Origin: Sporobacter sp963677825
Lineage (GTDB): Bacteria; Bacillota; Clostridia; Oscillospirales; Oscillospiraceae
Reading direction: 5' to 3'
DNA length: 64,000 nt
Assembly: GCA_963677825.2 (NCBI GenBank)
Contig: CAXXEF010000001.1
Location: forward strand, 1,860,001-1,924,000
Shown: in pieces, positions 38,906 to 47,283 of the stretch
How the letters are laid out: each line of letters opens with the position of its first letter
How positions within the stretch are numbered: the first letter of the stretch is position 1
Made by a program: the position numbers and the translations under genes
Notes under the pieces: model-generated
The model's database searches: none
Told to the model about the DNA's origin: nothing
Seen by the model: only the letters and a program-made list of their open reading frames with translations

Positions 38906-39427
38906 TCAGCCGGGCAAGCCGGCACGGCCCGACGAAGCGCGCGCAAGCGCATGGACGATGAAGTAGATTGGAACACAAAACGGCAGAGAATACAGCGTTT
39001 GACGCAGGCCGGTGGATAAAAGCGCTGCGATGTCAATGCTGGAGAAAAACAAAAGCGAAAACATCGATACAAACGATGTGAGCACGAGTGCGCCGACACA
39101 AAATACGAAAAACGACGGAAAGCTGCGCGCCATGATTGTTTCCGACAGTGCGCCTGTTGCGATGCCTACAGCCGTCAGCAATACTGTCATGACCATAACC
39201 GGCTGATTGAACGAGATATCACACAGCATGCCGGCGAAAAGGCCGTAGCCGCCGCCGCGCGCGGCGCCCTCAAATGTGGCGATGCCCACGACGGCCAGCG
39301 GCAGAAGAACCGGCACGATGCCGTCGATGGGCATATACGGCAGCACCATTGCCTGCAAAATGTACACCAGAAGAATAAACAGCAGATGCCCGAGCAGTAC
39401 AAACGGGATCTTTATCTTGGAAATCAT
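38906..39427 (-). CDS. mreD: Rod shape-determining protein MreD
   Basis: This 173-residue membrane protein has about five spans (near 8-30, 37-55, 60-95 as paired segments, 105-130 and 142-162) and is recognised by hydropathy, size and position between mreC and PBP2. MreD is a membrane part of the elongasome. Its start overlaps the mreC stop by 4 bp (ATGA), giving coupled translation. Confidence 0.9.
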   Translation of the reverse strand: MISKIKIPFVLLGHLLFILLVYILQAMVLPYMPIDGIVPVLLPLAVVGIATFEGAARGGGYGLFAGMLCDISFNQPVMVMTVLLTAVGIATGALSETIMARSFPSFFVFCVGALVLTSFVSMFSLLFFSSIDIAALLSTGLRQTLYSLPFCVPIYFIVHALARASSGRAGLPG

Positions 39428-40281
39428 GACGCGTCACCATCCTCACCGGATTGAAAGCCTGTGACGAGGTAAACGGTGCTCAAGCCTTGTAAATCGGCAG
39501 CCGGCTTTATTGTGGCGTAACGACGGATGCCCGTGTCGTAGGTGAGCACCTGTTCGACAGTGCCGACCGTCAGTCCGGCCGGCAAAAGACCGCTGCTGCC
39601 GGAGGTGAGGATCGTGTCCCCGGCGACGATTTCTATTGAGGCCTGCAGATAATCGAATTTCAAAAGACCTTGCTGCATAAGAGAGAAGTCGCCCACGGCG
39701 ATGGCGGGGTCTTCGTTGCGTTCGATGTACGCGCCGACAGAAAAAGTCGTGTCGATGACGGTGACGACCGTCGCCGAGGTCGCGTGCACGGCTTTGACGA
39801 CCCCGATCAGCGCGCCCGTTTCCGTAATGACGCTATCGCCGACTTTTACATCTGAGTTATACGTGCCCTTGTTGATGGTAAACGAGGATGCCCAGTTGGA
39901 GGCGTTCCAGGAAATAACGTCCGCTTCACCCCAATCGAAATCCGGGTGCCGGGACGCCAGTCCGAGCAGTTCGCGCAGCTCATCCAGTTCGTTGGAGATG
40001 TCGATATACTCACGATACTCCTGCTTTAGCTGCCGGATCTCGGCTTTAAGAAGTGCATTTTCATCGGCGATTTTGTTGTATTCGTAAATATAGCCGTAAA
40101 GACTCTCATACGCGCTGGCAACGGAGGCAACCAAGCTTTTAACCGGCTTGGACAGTGACGTCAGCGCGTTGGTAACAAAGCCGGGCTGGCCGCTCGTATT
40201 CACGGTAATCAACGTGATGGCCGCAATGATGACGGCGATCACGAAATAACCGATAACCTTGAATTTAAAAATACGTTTCAT
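39424..40281 (-). CDS. mreC: Rod shape-determining protein MreC
   Basis: MreC (285 residues) has a short N-terminal cytoplasmic stretch, one transmembrane helix (VIGYFVIAVIIAAITLITV, about 9-27), a coiled coil (KIADENALLKAEIRQLKQEY, about 70-89) and the extracellular beta domain with GDSVITETGALIGVVKAVH (about 148) and GDTILTSGSSGLLPAGLTVG (about 222). It scaffolds PBP2 and MreB in lateral wall growth. Length is normal. It overlaps mreD by 4 bp; maf lies 79 bp upstream. Confidence 0.94.
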   Translation of the reverse strand: MKRIFKFKVIGYFVIAVIIAAITLITVNTSGQPGFVTNALTSLSKPVKSLVASVASAYESLYGYIYEYNKIADENALLKAEIRQLKQEYREYIDISNELDELRELLGLASRHPDFDWGEADVISWNASNWASSFTINKGTYNSDVKVGDSVITETGALIGVVKAVHATSATVVTVIDTTFSVGAYIERNEDPAIAVGDFSLMQQGLLKFDYLQASIEIVAGDTILTSGSSGLLPAGLTVGTVEQVLTYDTGIRRYATIKPAADLQGLSTVYLVTGFQSGEDGDAS

Positions 40282-40360
40282 AGCGTTGGCCTTTCAGCAT
40301 AAGGTGAGGGATATGTCTGCCCACCGACTTCGGCGCAGTTTGCCTTGGTGCTTAAACGCG

Positions 40361-40951
40361 CTAGTTCTGGTGATCGGCTAGGATGGGCAGCGTGGCGCCA
40401 AATTCACCAAGCGCCGTCACAAGTCGGCAAAGCGGCAGACCCATCACGTTGAAAAAGTCACCGTCGATGCGCCTGATGAACACGGCGCCGAGTCCCTGCG
40501 CGCCGTATGCACCGGCCTTATCCATCGGCTCGCCGGACGCAATATACGCGTAGATCTCCGCGTCTGTCATATCGCGGAAAAAGACGCGTGTCTTTTCATA
40601 AAAAGCCGTCTCGCGTCCGTTTCGGATCAGTGCGACGCCTGTATACACCGTATGTTCTGCACCCGACAGCTGCCGGAGCATTCGTGCGGCGTCCGCTTCA
40701 TTTTCCGGCTTGCCGAGCGCCCGGCCGTCCTGATAGACAAGCGTATCTGCCGCGATAATCAGCTCGTCCGGTGCACATTGCGGCGCGACGGCGCGCGCTT
40801 TGACGGCGGCGATGGTCATGACGGATTCGTCCGGCGGGAGCGGCGGGACGGTTTCGTCCGTATCGGCGGGCACGACGCGAAAGTCGCGAAGGCCGAGCAT
40901 CTGGAGCAGGTCGCGGCGGCGCGGCGACGCGGATGCCAGCACAAGGCGCAT
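40361..40951 (-). CDS. maf: Maf-family nucleotide pyrophosphatase
   Basis: This 196-residue Maf/YhdE protein hydrolyses non-canonical nucleoside triphosphates (dTTP/UTP- or m7GTP-type substrates); in Bacillus it is linked to septum control. Signatures: LASASPRRRDLLQMLG at the N terminus, the catalytic aspartate in IIAADTLVYQDGRALGKP (about 64-81), and DKAGAYGAQGLGAVFIRRID (about 143-162). The start at 40951 shares one base with the stop of the U32 gene (TAATG) and has GGGGG upstream, so translation is coupled. It leads into mreC, the classic maf-mre arrangement. Confidence 0.94.
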   Translation of the reverse strand: MRLVLASASPRRRDLLQMLGLRDFRVVPADTDETVPPLPPDESVMTIAAVKARAVAPQCAPDELIIAADTLVYQDGRALGKPENEADAARMLRQLSGAEHTVYTGVALIRNGRETAFYEKTRVFFRDMTDAEIYAYIASGEPMDKAGAYGAQGLGAVFIRRIDGDFFNVMGLPLCRLVTALGEFGATLPILADHQN

Positions 40952-43041
40952 TATTCGACCCCCCGAAAATACAGTCCGCGTGTGTAAGAGGCGGGTTTGA
41001 AGTCGTTCTGAGCTAAATAGCTTTTCATTACGGTGACGCATTCCAATGCGTTTTCCGTCGTAAACATCAGGCGGTGCGCCCACAGACCGATCGATTTGAG
41101 CTTGCCGAGCCGATCGGCCAGAAACAGCTTCCTGGAGTTGAGCACGACGTTACGGCATTTATATTCCGGCACGACAGGAAACGACGCGCCTTGCCGGTCC
41201 AACAGGCCGGTGAAGTTGTCGCAGGCGTGCACGCGCGTGCTGCAGTTGATGATGCAGTTTTCGGTCATCATCAGCGGCAGGCGGCCGTAAGCAATCATCT
41301 CAAGGTCGAGCGGCTTGGACAGATCGCGTATCTGCTCGGCGCGCATTTCAAACGACGCCGTTGCCGACAGCAGGCCCACGTCCTTCATAGCGCGCAGCGA
41401 CTGGGAGTTGAAGACGTTGAGCCCAAAATCACCGCGCGGTGCAAAACCAAAAGATTTGACGAACTGCAGGTGCCCAAGGTTCCCGATCAGCGCTTGCTTG
41501 ATGCCGAGACCGGCTGCTTTTTCAAGCATCGCCGCAACGTCTTTTTTCTGGCTGTCAAAGATGACGCGCGGGACACGTACAGCAACGGCAATGTCGGGAT
41601 CGTCTAAAAAGGGCTTAAGCGCCGCTGGGTTTTTATCGATCTGCTCCGCCGGGACGTAAACGACAGCCGGCTTAAGTTCTGCGAGCGCCGGCGTGAGCTG
41701 TTCGGCCTTCAAAACCGATACGGTGTATAAAGGCTTGTCCTCGCGGTTAATGAGGTGATAGCCGGGCACAAACTCGCCTTCTGCCCGCGGCTCGAGCGCC
41801 GTGCGCTTGTCCATCAGCTCGCTGAGTACGTTCCGGCGCATCTCGTTGATGGCCGACGTCGGCAGCATTAATCCGGGCTCGACGACGCTTTTAACGCCGG
41901 CGCAGAAAAACGGTGTGCCGCCTGTTTTATGCAGCTGCGTCTGCAGTGCAGTTGCTGTGAGCTCCTTGTGGAACGCCGGCTCGGGCACCGGCCCTTCGGT
42001 GACGGCGGAGTTGCCGTTGTCGTCTACGGCGGCGAGCTTTGACGGTTCGCCCGGCTTGACAGCCGCGGCGAAGCGGACGCCCACGCGCTGAAACTCACCG
42101 CTCAGGTAGTTCTTACGCGCGGTGGAGAAGATAATCTGCCCGCCCTTTTCGTCGTCGACGCGTACGCCGAACATGTCCGTGCCCTTTTTACGTGTATAGT
42201 AGCCGTCGGTGAAGCCCTGACGGGAAAACGCGGACTCCAGCGCGCGCATATCGTCGGCCGTGGGCGTCTTTTTATCCTTGACGGCCCGCGAATAGATGCC
42301 TGTGACGATCGCCGCGTACTCGGGCCGGCGCATGCGACCTTCAATTTTGAGGCTCTTGACGCCGATCTCCTCGAGCTGTCCGACGTAACCGATCAGGCAG
42401 TTATCCTTGAGGCTCAAGAGGTACTCGGCGTCGTGCCCGCCGGTGGAATAGTTGAGACGGCACGGCTGAGCGCACAGGCCGCGGTTACCGCTGCGCCGTC
42501 CGATGACGGAACTCATATAGCATTGGCCGGAATAGCCCATGCACAGCGCGCCGTGCGTAAAGACCTCAATCTCGATCGGCGAATGCTTGCAAATGTACCC
42601 GATTTCCTGAACCGACAGCTCGCGCGCGAGTACGACACGGCTGATACCCATTGCGGCGGCCATCTGCACGCCCTCAAGGTTGTGTACGCCCATCTGCGTG
42701 CTTGCGTGGATCGCCACGTCCGGTGAGGCTTGGCGCACGGCTTTTAAGACGCCGATGTCCTGCACGATGAAGGCATCCGCGCCAAGTCGGCCGGCAATCT
42801 TCGCCTGCTCGGCGACCTCGGGCAGCTCGCGGTCGGTACATAAGGTGTTAAAGGTGACGTATACAGACACGCCGCGTACGCGGCAATATTCGGCTGCTTT
42901 ACGGAAATCCTCCAGTGTGAAGTTTTTCGCATTGCGTCGCGCGTTAAAGTCTCCAAAGCCGAGATAGACGGCATCCGCACCGTTTTGTACGGCAGCGATG
43001 ACGCCTTCCGGGGAACCGGCCGGAGACAAAATTTCGAGCAT
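40951..43041 (-). CDS. U32-family (RlhA/YdcP-like) RNA hydroxylation protein with DUF3656
   Basis: This 696-residue member of the 'peptidase U32' family is now linked to RNA modification: E. coli YdcP/RlhA hydroxylates 23S rRNA C2501, while TrhP acts on tRNA. The N-terminal barrel has LSPAGSPEGVIAAVQNGADA, then the iron-sulfur cysteines in HGALCMGYSGQC and NRGLCAQPCRLNY (about 165-195) and SLKIEGRMRRPEYAA (about 226). The C-terminal half is the DUF3656-type extension found in RlhA-like but not in short TrhP-like members. Substrate assignment is by analogy. It is the first gene of the long minus-strand operon, with a promoter at 43126-43154. Confidence 0.88.
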   Translation of the reverse strand: MLEILSPAGSPEGVIAAVQNGADAVYLGFGDFNARRNAKNFTLEDFRKAAEYCRVRGVSVYVTFNTLCTDRELPEVAEQAKIAGRLGADAFIVQDIGVLKAVRQASPDVAIHASTQMGVHNLEGVQMAAAMGISRVVLARELSVQEIGYICKHSPIEIEVFTHGALCMGYSGQCYMSSVIGRRSGNRGLCAQPCRLNYSTGGHDAEYLLSLKDNCLIGYVGQLEEIGVKSLKIEGRMRRPEYAAIVTGIYSRAVKDKKTPTADDMRALESAFSRQGFTDGYYTRKKGTDMFGVRVDDEKGGQIIFSTARKNYLSGEFQRVGVRFAAAVKPGEPSKLAAVDDNGNSAVTEGPVPEPAFHKELTATALQTQLHKTGGTPFFCAGVKSVVEPGLMLPTSAINEMRRNVLSELMDKRTALEPRAEGEFVPGYHLINREDKPLYTVSVLKAEQLTPALAELKPAVVYVPAEQIDKNPAALKPFLDDPDIAVAVRVPRVIFDSQKKDVAAMLEKAAGLGIKQALIGNLGHLQFVKSFGFAPRGDFGLNVFNSQSLRAMKDVGLLSATASFEMRAEQIRDLSKPLDLEMIAYGRLPLMMTENCIINCSTRVHACDNFTGLLDRQGASFPVVPEYKCRNVVLNSRKLFLADRLGKLKSIGLWAHRLMFTTENALECVTVMKSYLAQNDFKPASYTRGLYFRGVE

Positions 43042-43125
43042 GATTCATCTGCCTTTCTTAGGCTGTAAATAATCGGGCAAATACCCGTGTGGCGGTCAAA
43101 CTGATACGTTTTACCGTGAATTCTT

Positions 43126-43154
43126 ATTATATCAGTAAGAAGGCAGTTAATCAA
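43126..43154 (-). promoter_or_regulatory. Promoter of the U32-maf-mreCD-PBP2-minD operon
   Basis: On the minus strand TTGATT and TATAAT are 17 bp apart, 85 bp before the U32 start codon. No other convincing promoter or terminator was found until aspS ends, so this may drive most of the 11-kb block. Confidence 0.7.
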
Positions 43155-43281
43155 CTACGCCGAACGTTGTAAAATTGGTTGTCAGCCGCGTGTTAAATCA
43201 AGTAGGTGAAAGTGTTTGATGCATGCGCCGGTATAACAGTTGTAATTTTGACAAAATTACGCCGAATTAGTCCGGCTTGGA

Positions 43282-43310
43282 TTGCCCTTGGTTTCAATTA
43301 CTGCTATAAT
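43282..43310 (+). promoter_or_regulatory. Promoter of dnaD-dnaI
   Basis: TTGCCC and TATAAT are 17 bp apart, about 57 bp before the dnaD start. The rest of the 325-bp divergent gap (43042-43366) holds the opposing promoter at 43126-43154 and nothing else that I can identify. Confidence 0.6.
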
Positions 43311-43366
43311 CATTCAAAAGAGACGGCGCGGCGGGACAGACCGTTGCGCGCCGGAAAGGGGGCGCC

Positions 43367-44347
43367 ATGGCAGATTTACGATACGTCTTGTCCGGCTCGG
43401 ATACCATCACGCTCAGCGGGCAAACAGCCGACAAGCTCATCCGTGCAGGCAGCGGCGACGCTGCGCTGTTATATTTACTGGCGCTTCGTACCGGCGGCAC
43501 GCTCACCGTCTATCAGGCCGCCAAGGTCTTAGGGCGCGACGAGAACGAGGTTAAAAGCGCCATGGAGCTGCTCGACCGGCTCGGACTGCTGAAATGCGAC
43601 GATGCGCCGACGTCACAGGCCGCGCCGCCGCCGTCGGCAAAAACGCCGCTCCCGCAGGACGAGCTGCCCGAGTACACCGCCGCCGACATCAGGCGGGAGC
43701 TGGAGAACGGTTCTGTATTCGGCTCGCTGGTGCAGGAGGTTCAAAAAAGCCTCGGCAAGATGCTCACGTCGGACGATTTGATCAAGCTGTTCGGCATCTA
43801 CGACAACCTCGGCCTGCCGCCGGAGGTCATCTTGCATCTCGTTACATACTGCGTCAACGAAAATCACCGACGCTACGGCTCCGGCAGAACGCCGACGCTG
43901 CGTTATATCGAAAAAGCCGCCTACACGTGGGAGCGCGAGGGCGTACTGTCGCTTGAAAAGGCCGAGCGTTACCTCAAAGACCTCGAAGCCCGCCGCAAAA
44001 GCACGAGCGACGTCAAGCGTGTACTGCAGATTCGTGACCGGGAGCTGTCGGCCGGCGAGCGCCGCTATGTCGAGTCCTGGCTTGCGCTCGGCTTCACGCC
44101 GGACGTGATCGAGCTGGCCTACGATAAAACACTTGTTAAAACAGGCAAGCTGGCCTGGAGCTATATGGATTCGATATTGTCCAGCTGGCACAAGAAGGGC
44201 CTCAAGACGCCGGACGATATCCGCCGCAAAGACGGTAAAAACGCTGCCGCACCTGTGCCGAAGTCGGCGGGCGCCGGTACGTCGAAGCCGACGACATCGG
44301 AAATCGAACAGATGCGGCGGTATCTTGAAAAGCTCAGGGAGGAGTAG
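43367..44347 (+). CDS. dnaD: DnaD-domain replication initiation protein
   Basis: This 326-residue protein carries an N-terminal winged-helix region (about 15-75: SGDAALLYLLALRTGG, then YQAAKVLGRDENEVKSAMEL), a Pro/Ala linker and two DnaD/DnaB-type C-terminal domains (about 135-200 and 205-290; YIEKAAYTWEREGV and YMDSILSSWHKKGLKTPDDI are typical). DnaD acts in primosome assembly at oriC and at restart sites in Firmicutes. AAAGGGGG precedes the start. The helicase-loader gene begins 2 bp after its stop, so the two are co-translated. Confidence 0.93.
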   Translation: MADLRYVLSGSDTITLSGQTADKLIRAGSGDAALLYLLALRTGGTLTVYQAAKVLGRDENEVKSAMELLDRLGLLKCDDAPTSQAAPPPSAKTPLPQDELPEYTAADIRRELENGSVFGSLVQEVQKSLGKMLTSDDLIKLFGIYDNLGLPPEVILHLVTYCVNENHRRYGSGRTPTLRYIEKAAYTWEREGVLSLEKAERYLKDLEARRKSTSDVKRVLQIRDRELSAGERRYVESWLALGFTPDVIELAYDKTLVKTGKLAWSYMDSILSSWHKKGLKTPDDIRRKDGKNAAAPVPKSAGAGTSKPTTSEIEQMRRYLEKLREE

Positions 44348-44349
44348 CC

Positions 44350-45345
44350 GTGGCTTATAACGGAAAGCTGCTGGCGAAGGCCAAGCAGCGCCTGCAGTCG
44401 CGCCGGCTTGAGTTTGAGCAGGCGCACGACAAGCGTATCCAGCAAGTATACGATGCCTGCCCGCATATCCGGGAAATCGACGATGCGCTTAAAAACACGA
44501 TTATTGGCGTTGTCGGCGCTGCGCTCGGCGACAAAGTTGCGATCGAAAACACCGTTTCCGAGCTGCGTGAGCGCAATTTGGCGCTTCAGGAGCAGCGCCG
44601 GCGTGAATTGGTGTCGGCCGGGTTTGCGTCTGATTATCTAGACGATGAATATTTATGCAGCCGTTGTCACGACACCGGATACGTCGGCGCGCAGATGTGC
44701 ACTTGCCTGAAGCAGCTGTATAACGACGAGCTCCGGGCATCGCTGAGCAGCCTCTTAAAGCTGGGCGACGAAACGTTTGAAACCTTTAACCTCAGCCTCT
44801 ACGACGATACGCCCGACCCCGAGCTTGGCATCTCACCGCGCAGCCACATGGAGGTCGTGTGCGAAACATGCTATCGTTATGCCGAAAAATTCGGGCGCGC
44901 CTCGACGAATCTGTACCTCAACGGCGCGCCGGGTCTGGGGAAGACGTTTTTGTCGGCGGCGATCGCCAATGTCGTTGCTAATAAAGGGTTTTCTGTTGTT
45001 TACGACACGGCGCATGCCGTGTTCTCGGCGTTTGAAGACGACAAGTTTTCCAAGACGGGCGACCAGAAAACAGCGCGCGGCGACGTCCGGCGATACCTTG
45101 AAAGCGACCTGCTGATTTTGGACGATCTCGGCACGGAAATGACGACGGCATTCACCATCAGCGCGCTGTACGAGCTGATCAATACACGGCTGATGACGAA
45201 CAAGAAAACCATCATCAGTTCCAACCTCTCCACGGCCGAACTGCGCGGGCGTTACTCCGCGCCCATCGTCTCACGCATTGACGGTGAGTACATGAGTTTG
45301 CGGTTTTACGGGCGCGATATCCGGCTTGTTAAAAGGGGATTATAG
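44350..45345 (+). CDS. dnaI: DnaC/DnaI-type helicase loader ATPase
   Basis: This 331-residue AAA+ protein loads the replicative helicase. The N-terminal half has a zinc-type cysteine set (CSRCHDTGYVGAQMCTC, about 98-114). The ATPase core has Walker A NGAPGLGKTFLSAAIANVV (about 193-211), Walker B LLILDDLGTE (about 252) and sensor-like TIISSNLSTAELRGRY (about 288). The GTG start lies two bases after dnaD, whose 3' end provides GGAGGA. It is paired with dnaD as in many Clostridia. The intergenic region after it carries a cluster of DnaA-box-like sequences. Confidence 0.94.
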   Translation: MAYNGKLLAKAKQRLQSRRLEFEQAHDKRIQQVYDACPHIREIDDALKNTIIGVVGAALGDKVAIENTVSELRERNLALQEQRRRELVSAGFASDYLDDEYLCSRCHDTGYVGAQMCTCLKQLYNDELRASLSSLLKLGDETFETFNLSLYDDTPDPELGISPRSHMEVVCETCYRYAEKFGRASTNLYLNGAPGLGKTFLSAAIANVVANKGFSVVYDTAHAVFSAFEDDKFSKTGDQKTARGDVRRYLESDLLILDDLGTEMTTAFTISALYELINTRLMTNKKTIISSNLSTAELRGRYSAPIVSRIDGEYMSLRFYGRDIRLVKRGL

Positions 45346-45360
45346 GCTGCCGCTGCATGG

Positions 45361-45490
45361 AGTGGATAATGCATAATCATGTATATGAGATTTCCCACAG
45401 GAAATATTCGTTGAAATTACACGGGTTTTACACATAATCCACAGAGTTTTCCACATGCGTTATGTCAACAATGCTGTTAATATATTCACA
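45361..45490. promoter_or_regulatory. Cluster of near-consensus DnaA boxes
   Basis: Compared with TTATNCACA, five 9-mers in 130 bp have a single mismatch: the minus-strand TTATCCACT (45361-45369) and the plus-strand TTTTACACA (45426-45434), TAATCCACA (45435-45443), TTTTCCACA (45447-45455) and ATATTCACA (45482-45490). TTTCCCACA (45391-45399) has two mismatches. Three lie almost back to back. The 263-bp gap (45346-45608) contains no gene. Confidence 0.55.
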
Positions 45491-45608
45491 AATGCCGTTT
45501 TCCAGCTTGCTTTTTTGCAAGGACGGGGGTAAAATGTGCCACCTGCGAATATAGTGATGGCGTAGCGGTTTATACTTCCGTAAAGCCTGCAGCAAAGGTG
45601 GTCAGAGC

Positions 45609-47228
45609 GTGTCAGAAGTTAAAAAGCAGAATTACATGAAGGGCGCGGCCATCTTGGCGATGGCGGGCGTGACGATTAAAATCATCACGGCGATATTTAA
45701 GATCCCCCTTCTCAACATGCTCGGCGACGAGGGCTCGGGTCATTTTCAGATTACCTATGTAATTTACGGGCTGATGATCACCATCTCGACGGCAGGGCTG
45801 CCTGTGGCGCTTTCACGGCTCATTTCTTCCGCGTCTGCAACGGGACGAACGCAACTTGTCAAGCGGTATGTTTCTGTCGCGTTGCCGGTTTTTGCGTTGC
45901 TAGGTCTGGCGCTGATGCTAGTGATGATCTTCTTTGCAGACGGGCTGGCCGCGTTTATGGGTGACCCGGACGCGGCGCTCGGTATCCAGGCCTTTGCGCC
46001 GGCAGTATTCTTCGGCTGCATTATTTCGGTTTACCGCGGTTACTTCCAAGGCCATAACGAGATGCTGCCCACGGCCGTCTCCCAGCTGATGGAAGCGCTG
46101 AGCAAGCTGGTTTTCGGGTTGCTGATTGCGTGGATTCTGATCCAGCGCGGGTTTGGGTCGCCGATCGCGCTGGCCGGCGCCAACATCGCGACGACAATCG
46201 GGCTGGGGCTGGCGATTCCGATGCTGCTGATCTTCAAGCGCCGGTACGAGCAGCGGTACATCGCGCCGCATGCCGACAAAGATCACCAGATCGTTCCCGG
46301 CCGTCGGGCGACATTGATGCAGATACTCAGTGTCAGCGTGCCGATGACGCTTGGCGCGTCGATTTTGAATATAATGACGTTCGTTGATACAAGCGTGGTT
46401 CTCACACGGCTGCAGACGTATCTGCCGAAGGAAGAGGCCGTCGGGCTGCTGGGCGTGTACACGAAGGGTTTATCAATCTTTAATCTGCCGTCGGCGCTGA
46501 TCGGGCCGATCGCGTTTGCGATCGTACCGGCGATTGCGGCGGCTGTCGCCGCGCGCCGTCGGCGTGAGTCGAAGGAGATTATGAGCTCGTCTCTGAAAAT
46601 CACGAACCTGGTTGCGATGCCGGCCGGCATCGGTCTGGCCGTTCTGGCGCAGCCAATTTTCAACGTTTTGTATTGGAATTCTAGCCCCATCGGACCGACA
46701 CTACTGACAACGTTCGGCATCGCGTCGTACTTTATGAGCATGCAGCTCGTCACAATAGGGATACTGCAGGCTAATGGTCTGGAGAAGATACCCCTGTTAA
46801 CGTGTACGATCGGCGGCCTTTTGCAGATTGGCGTCGACTGGTATCTGGTCGGGCAGCCGCTGATCAACATCACCGGCTCGCCGTACGGTACGCTGACGTG
46901 CTATGGGTCGATCACGCTGCTCAATCTTTTGTTTGTTGCGCTTAAAGTCAAGGATAAGCCGGACTTTCGCAAAGCGTTCGTTGGGCCGCTGCTTTGCGCC
47001 GGCGTCATGGGTGTGGGCGCATGGGCGTCGTATAAGCTGATTGAACGCTTCGGCACGCCGATGTTCGGGAGCGGACACGCGGCAATGGCCGTCTATCTAT
47101 TTGCGGCGATTATTATTTCGGTTGTCGTCTACGGCGTTTTGATCATCGCCACGAAAACAATCACCCGCGAGGACATGAAACTCATACCGCGTGGTGACAA
47201 AATAGCCAAGATGCTAAAAATCAAGTGA
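45609..47228 (+). CDS. spoVB: SpoVB-like MATE/MurJ-superfamily lipid flippase
   Basis: This 539-residue polytopic membrane protein has about 14 spans and belongs to the MOP superfamily that includes SpoVB, MurJ and Wzx. The N terminus (MKGAAILAMAGVTIKIITAI, then KIPLLNMLGDEGSGHFQI) is typical of SpoVB/YtgP-type proteins in Firmicutes, which flip lipid-linked cell wall precursors; SpoVB is needed for spore cortex. The gene starts with GTG, preceded by AAAGGTGG. The order spoVB, mazG and rqcP downstream reproduces Bacillus yabM-yabN-yabO, which supports the call, although the exact lipid substrate is unknown. Confidence 0.88.
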   Translation: MSEVKKQNYMKGAAILAMAGVTIKIITAIFKIPLLNMLGDEGSGHFQITYVIYGLMITISTAGLPVALSRLISSASATGRTQLVKRYVSVALPVFALLGLALMLVMIFFADGLAAFMGDPDAALGIQAFAPAVFFGCIISVYRGYFQGHNEMLPTAVSQLMEALSKLVFGLLIAWILIQRGFGSPIALAGANIATTIGLGLAIPMLLIFKRRYEQRYIAPHADKDHQIVPGRRATLMQILSVSVPMTLGASILNIMTFVDTSVVLTRLQTYLPKEEAVGLLGVYTKGLSIFNLPSALIGPIAFAIVPAIAAAVAARRRRESKEIMSSSLKITNLVAMPAGIGLAVLAQPIFNVLYWNSSPIGPTLLTTFGIASYFMSMQLVTIGILQANGLEKIPLLTCTIGGLLQIGVDWYLVGQPLINITGSPYGTLTCYGSITLLNLLFVALKVKDKPDFRKAFVGPLLCAGVMGVGAWASYKLIERFGTPMFGSGHAAMAVYLFAAIIISVVVYGVLIIATKTITREDMKLIPRGDKIAKMLKIK

Positions 47229-47283
47229 TTTCAGTGATTTTCAATAAAAAAATTGATAAATAGCTTGCGAAGCAGGGGAAAGT

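Noticed and set aside
43206..43532. Open frame running into dnaD in another frame
   Set aside because: It overlaps the clear dnaD start with its own promoter and ribosome site, and its sequence has no recognisable domain.
45361..45490. The DnaA-box cluster as the chromosomal origin
   Set aside because: dnaA, dnaN and the usual oriC neighbours are absent and the matches are not exact, so an accessory DnaA-binding region is the more cautious description.
45505..45521. CTTGC-TTTTTT-GCAAG hairpin as a dnaI terminator
   Set aside because: The stem is only 5 bp and no T run follows it; too weak to call.
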